A stretch of 6,392 bases of DNA, from NCBI GenBank assembly GCA_017991025.1, contig JAGNMT010000222.1:1-6392 (forward strand), written 5' to 3'. Position numbers and translations under genes: made by a program. Shown here in pieces: positions 4,919 to 6,392 of this stretch (positions are counted from its first letter, which is position 1; every line of letters starts with the position of its first letter). The DNA comes from Verrucomicrobiales bacterium (GTDB lineage Bacteria; Verrucomicrobiota; Verrucomicrobiia; Verrucomicrobiales; DEV007). The notes beneath the pieces were generated by a model that was not told where the DNA came from, made no database searches, and was given only the letters and a program-made list of their open reading frames with translations.

Positions 4919-6392
4919 ATGGCCAGCCTTCGCGACAAGCTTGAACTTCATGGAGAGTCGAATATCCCCTCCAGTGGTATCCTCATCATCGCCAACCGTC
5001 TTGCCTTTCAGGATTTGCTCAATCTGGAAAAGCTTCTTTCGGGGCGGAAGCTTGTCTTCCTGATTGACCGCAGACTCGACTACGACCCGCTGTTGCAGGC
5101 TCATTTGGAAAAAGAGGATACCCATGCACTCGAGTTCTCGTCGGACGAAGCCTCCAAGGCCATTTTTAAAAGGGAGCTTCATCAGTATCTTGCTGAGGGC
5201 AGCGTCGTCATTTTCGTTCCCGGCGTGGCCTACACCCGCAGCGGGCAGAATCTTTCCATTCCCTCCGAGATTCTCAAATTTCTCACCAGCGCCGGAGCGC
5301 CTATCCTGCCTCTCTTCGTCGACCATCCCGAAGAGTCCGCGCTCGGAGTGGAGAACCGCAGCGACGTCGAACGCATTGTTCTATCCTTCGGCGAACCGCT
5401 TCAACGCGAAGCGGCAAATCTCGCCAATTTCACCGAACATCTCCTCATCGCCGGCGAAACCGCCTATGCGTGCCGCCCCATTCTGCAGAGTCATCTCGCC
5501 CGGGAGCTCCTCCGGGGGTTGAAGAAACACGGGCGTTCCGCCGAGATCATCGACGGACTTGATGGATCGAGACTGCGATTTGACAAGCTTCTTGCTGCCT
5601 CGATTGCGTTCTCCAAGGTGGTCCGGAAGGAAACGCAAAAGAAACGAGTCGGGATCATTCTCCCTCCCGGCAAAGGCGGCATTCTCGCCAACCTTGCCGT
5701 CCTTCTCGCGGGCAAAGTTCCCGTGAACCTCAACTTCACTGCCGGCGAAAAGGCTATCGCCTCCTGCATCGCCCAGGCGGATATAGACAAGTTCATTACT
5801 GCGGATCCTTTTGTGCGGAAGATGACCTCCTTTAGCTGGCCTCCGAACCGTCAGCTCATTCTCCTCGATCGGGTGCTCCCGGGTATGAAGGGTAAAATCG
5901 GCCTCTGGCTCGGCCTCAGCAAGTTCCTTTCTGCCGGGATGATCGCCTCGCTCCTGAAGCTTCCAAAAATGGGCGGCAGGGAGGAGGCCGTGCTCCTCTT
6001 CACCAGCGGCAGTTCAGGCGATCCCAAAGGAGTTGTCCTTTCCCACCGCAATTTGCTCGCGAACGTGAACCAGTTCGGTTCCCGCATTGATCTGCGGTCC
6101 GACGACAAGGTTCTCGGATGCCTCCCGCTCTTCCACAGTTTCGGTTGCACTGTCACCATGTGGTATCCCGTGATCGAAGGTGTCAGTGTTGTGACCTACC
6201 CGAGTCCTCTCGAAGTCGCTAAACTGGCGGAACTGATCCAGGAGCACTCCGTCAGTCTGATTCTCGCGACGCCGACTTTTCTTCGCGGCTACCTGCAAAA
6301 GGCAACCAAAGAGCAATTGGCTTCGGTCAAAATGGTCATCACCGGCGCGGAAAAACTGCCGAAAAAAGTCGCGGAAAATTTTAAAGAGCTTT
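4919..6392 (+). CDS. Aas-like protein: acyltransferase-like domain fused to acyl-ACP/acyl-CoA synthetase (3' end outside window)
   Basis: The frame is open from ATG 4919 to the window edge: 491 codons and no stop. Residues about 10-160 resemble the PlsC-like acyltransferase domain of E. coli Aas (2-acylglycerophosphoethanolamine acyltransferase/acyl-ACP synthetase). Residues about 205 onward are an AMP-forming ANL-superfamily ligase: phosphate loop FTSGSSGDPKG at 361-371, SHRNLLANV at 375-383, LPLFHSFG at 402-409, and VITGAEKL at 473-480. The last three closely follow E. coli Aas. The later adenylation motifs and catalytic lysine lie beyond the window. Predicted role: ATP-dependent activation of fatty acids for membrane lipid repair or recycling, releasing AMP and PPi at the inner membrane. 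The acyltransferase motifs look degenerate: HX4D is changed to R27-X4-D32, and FPEGR to FVPGV at 99-103. Transfer activity of this half is therefore doubtful. An in-frame TAA at 4895 and the absence of other start codons after it fix the start. Only a weak GAGA lies upstream as a ribosome site. Confidence 0.88.
   Translation, partial: MASLRDKLELHGESNIPSSGILIIANRLAFQDLLNLEKLLSGRKLVFLIDRRLDYDPLLQAHLEKEDTHALEFSSDEASKAIFKRELHQYLAEGSVVIFVPGVAYTRSGQNLSIPSEILKFLTSAGAPILPLFVDHPEESALGVENRSDVERIVLSFGEPLQREAANLANFTEHLLIAGETAYACRPILQSHLARELLRGLKKHGRSAEIIDGLDGSRLRFDKLLAASIAFSKVVRKETQKKRVGIILPPGKGGILANLAVLLAGKVPVNLNFTAGEKAIASCIAQADIDKFITADPFVRKMTSFSWPPNRQLILLDRVLPGMKGKIGLWLGLSKFLSAGMIASLLKLPKMGGREEAVLLFTSGSSGDPKGVVLSHRNLLANVNQFGSRIDLRSDDKVLGCLPLFHSFGCTVTMWYPVIEGVSVVTYPSPLEVAKLAELIQEHSVSLILATPTFLRGYLQKATKEQLASVKMVITGAEKLPKKVAENFKEL

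Noticed and set aside
4645..4944. A 99-codon open frame on the + strand in the divergent intergenic region
   Set aside because: It starts with GTG, runs out of frame into the aas-like gene, contains no recognisable domain, and covers the likely promoter regions.
4937..5962. Five AAGCTT hexamers in the aas-like gene
   Set aside because: All five are in frame and encode Lys-Leu (4937, 5030, 5048, 5585, 5957). Codon choice and protein sequence explain them, with no regular spacing or second feature.

Overview
The window looks like ordinary chromosome from a moderately GC-rich Gram-negative-type bacterium. My best guess is Verrucomicrobiota or a close PVC relative. This rests on three impressions of gene content: a LamG/jellyroll C-terminus of the FecR-LamG type common in PVC bacteria, a sugar kinase fused to the MurQ etherase, and a long membrane pyrophosphatase. 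No rRNA or other phylogenetic marker is present, so the assignment is an inference.

Layout, left to right. (1) 1-440, + strand: the 3' end of a LamG-like (concanavalin A-like lectin fold) protein gene. (2) 509-2311, + strand: one polypeptide joining an N-terminal BadF/NAGK-type N-acetyl amino sugar kinase to a C-terminal MurQ N-acetylmuramic acid 6-phosphate etherase. (3) 2312-2400: a convergent intergenic region filled with nested and overlapping hairpins, probably serving as terminator. (4) 2401-4578, - strand: hppA, a membrane-integral ion-pumping pyrophosphatase of 725 residues. (5) 4579-4918: a divergent intergenic region of 340 bases with a candidate hppA promoter and an inverted repeat, and no convincing gene. 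(6) 4919 to the window end, + strand: the first 491 codons of an Aas-like protein, with an acyltransferase-like N-terminus followed by an AMP-forming acyl-ACP/acyl-CoA synthetase domain. It runs off the window.

The kinase-etherase would take cell-wall MurNAc to MurNAc-6-phosphate and then to GlcNAc-6-phosphate plus D-lactate, which is peptidoglycan recycling or scavenging in one protein. The Aas-like enzyme would activate fatty acids for the envelope and release pyrophosphate. The divergent HppA would hydrolyse pyrophosphate and convert the energy into an ion gradient. A PPi link between those two genes is plausible but only suggested by position.

I found no CRISPR array, mobile element, tRNA, rRNA, or clearly new multi-gene system. 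The points most worth a second look are the kinase-MurQ fusion with a changed GD-E-GS motif, the loss of catalytic motifs in the acyltransferase-like domain of the Aas-like protein, the ion-specificity residues and an acidic cytoplasmic insertion in HppA, and the hairpin cluster between the convergent genes.
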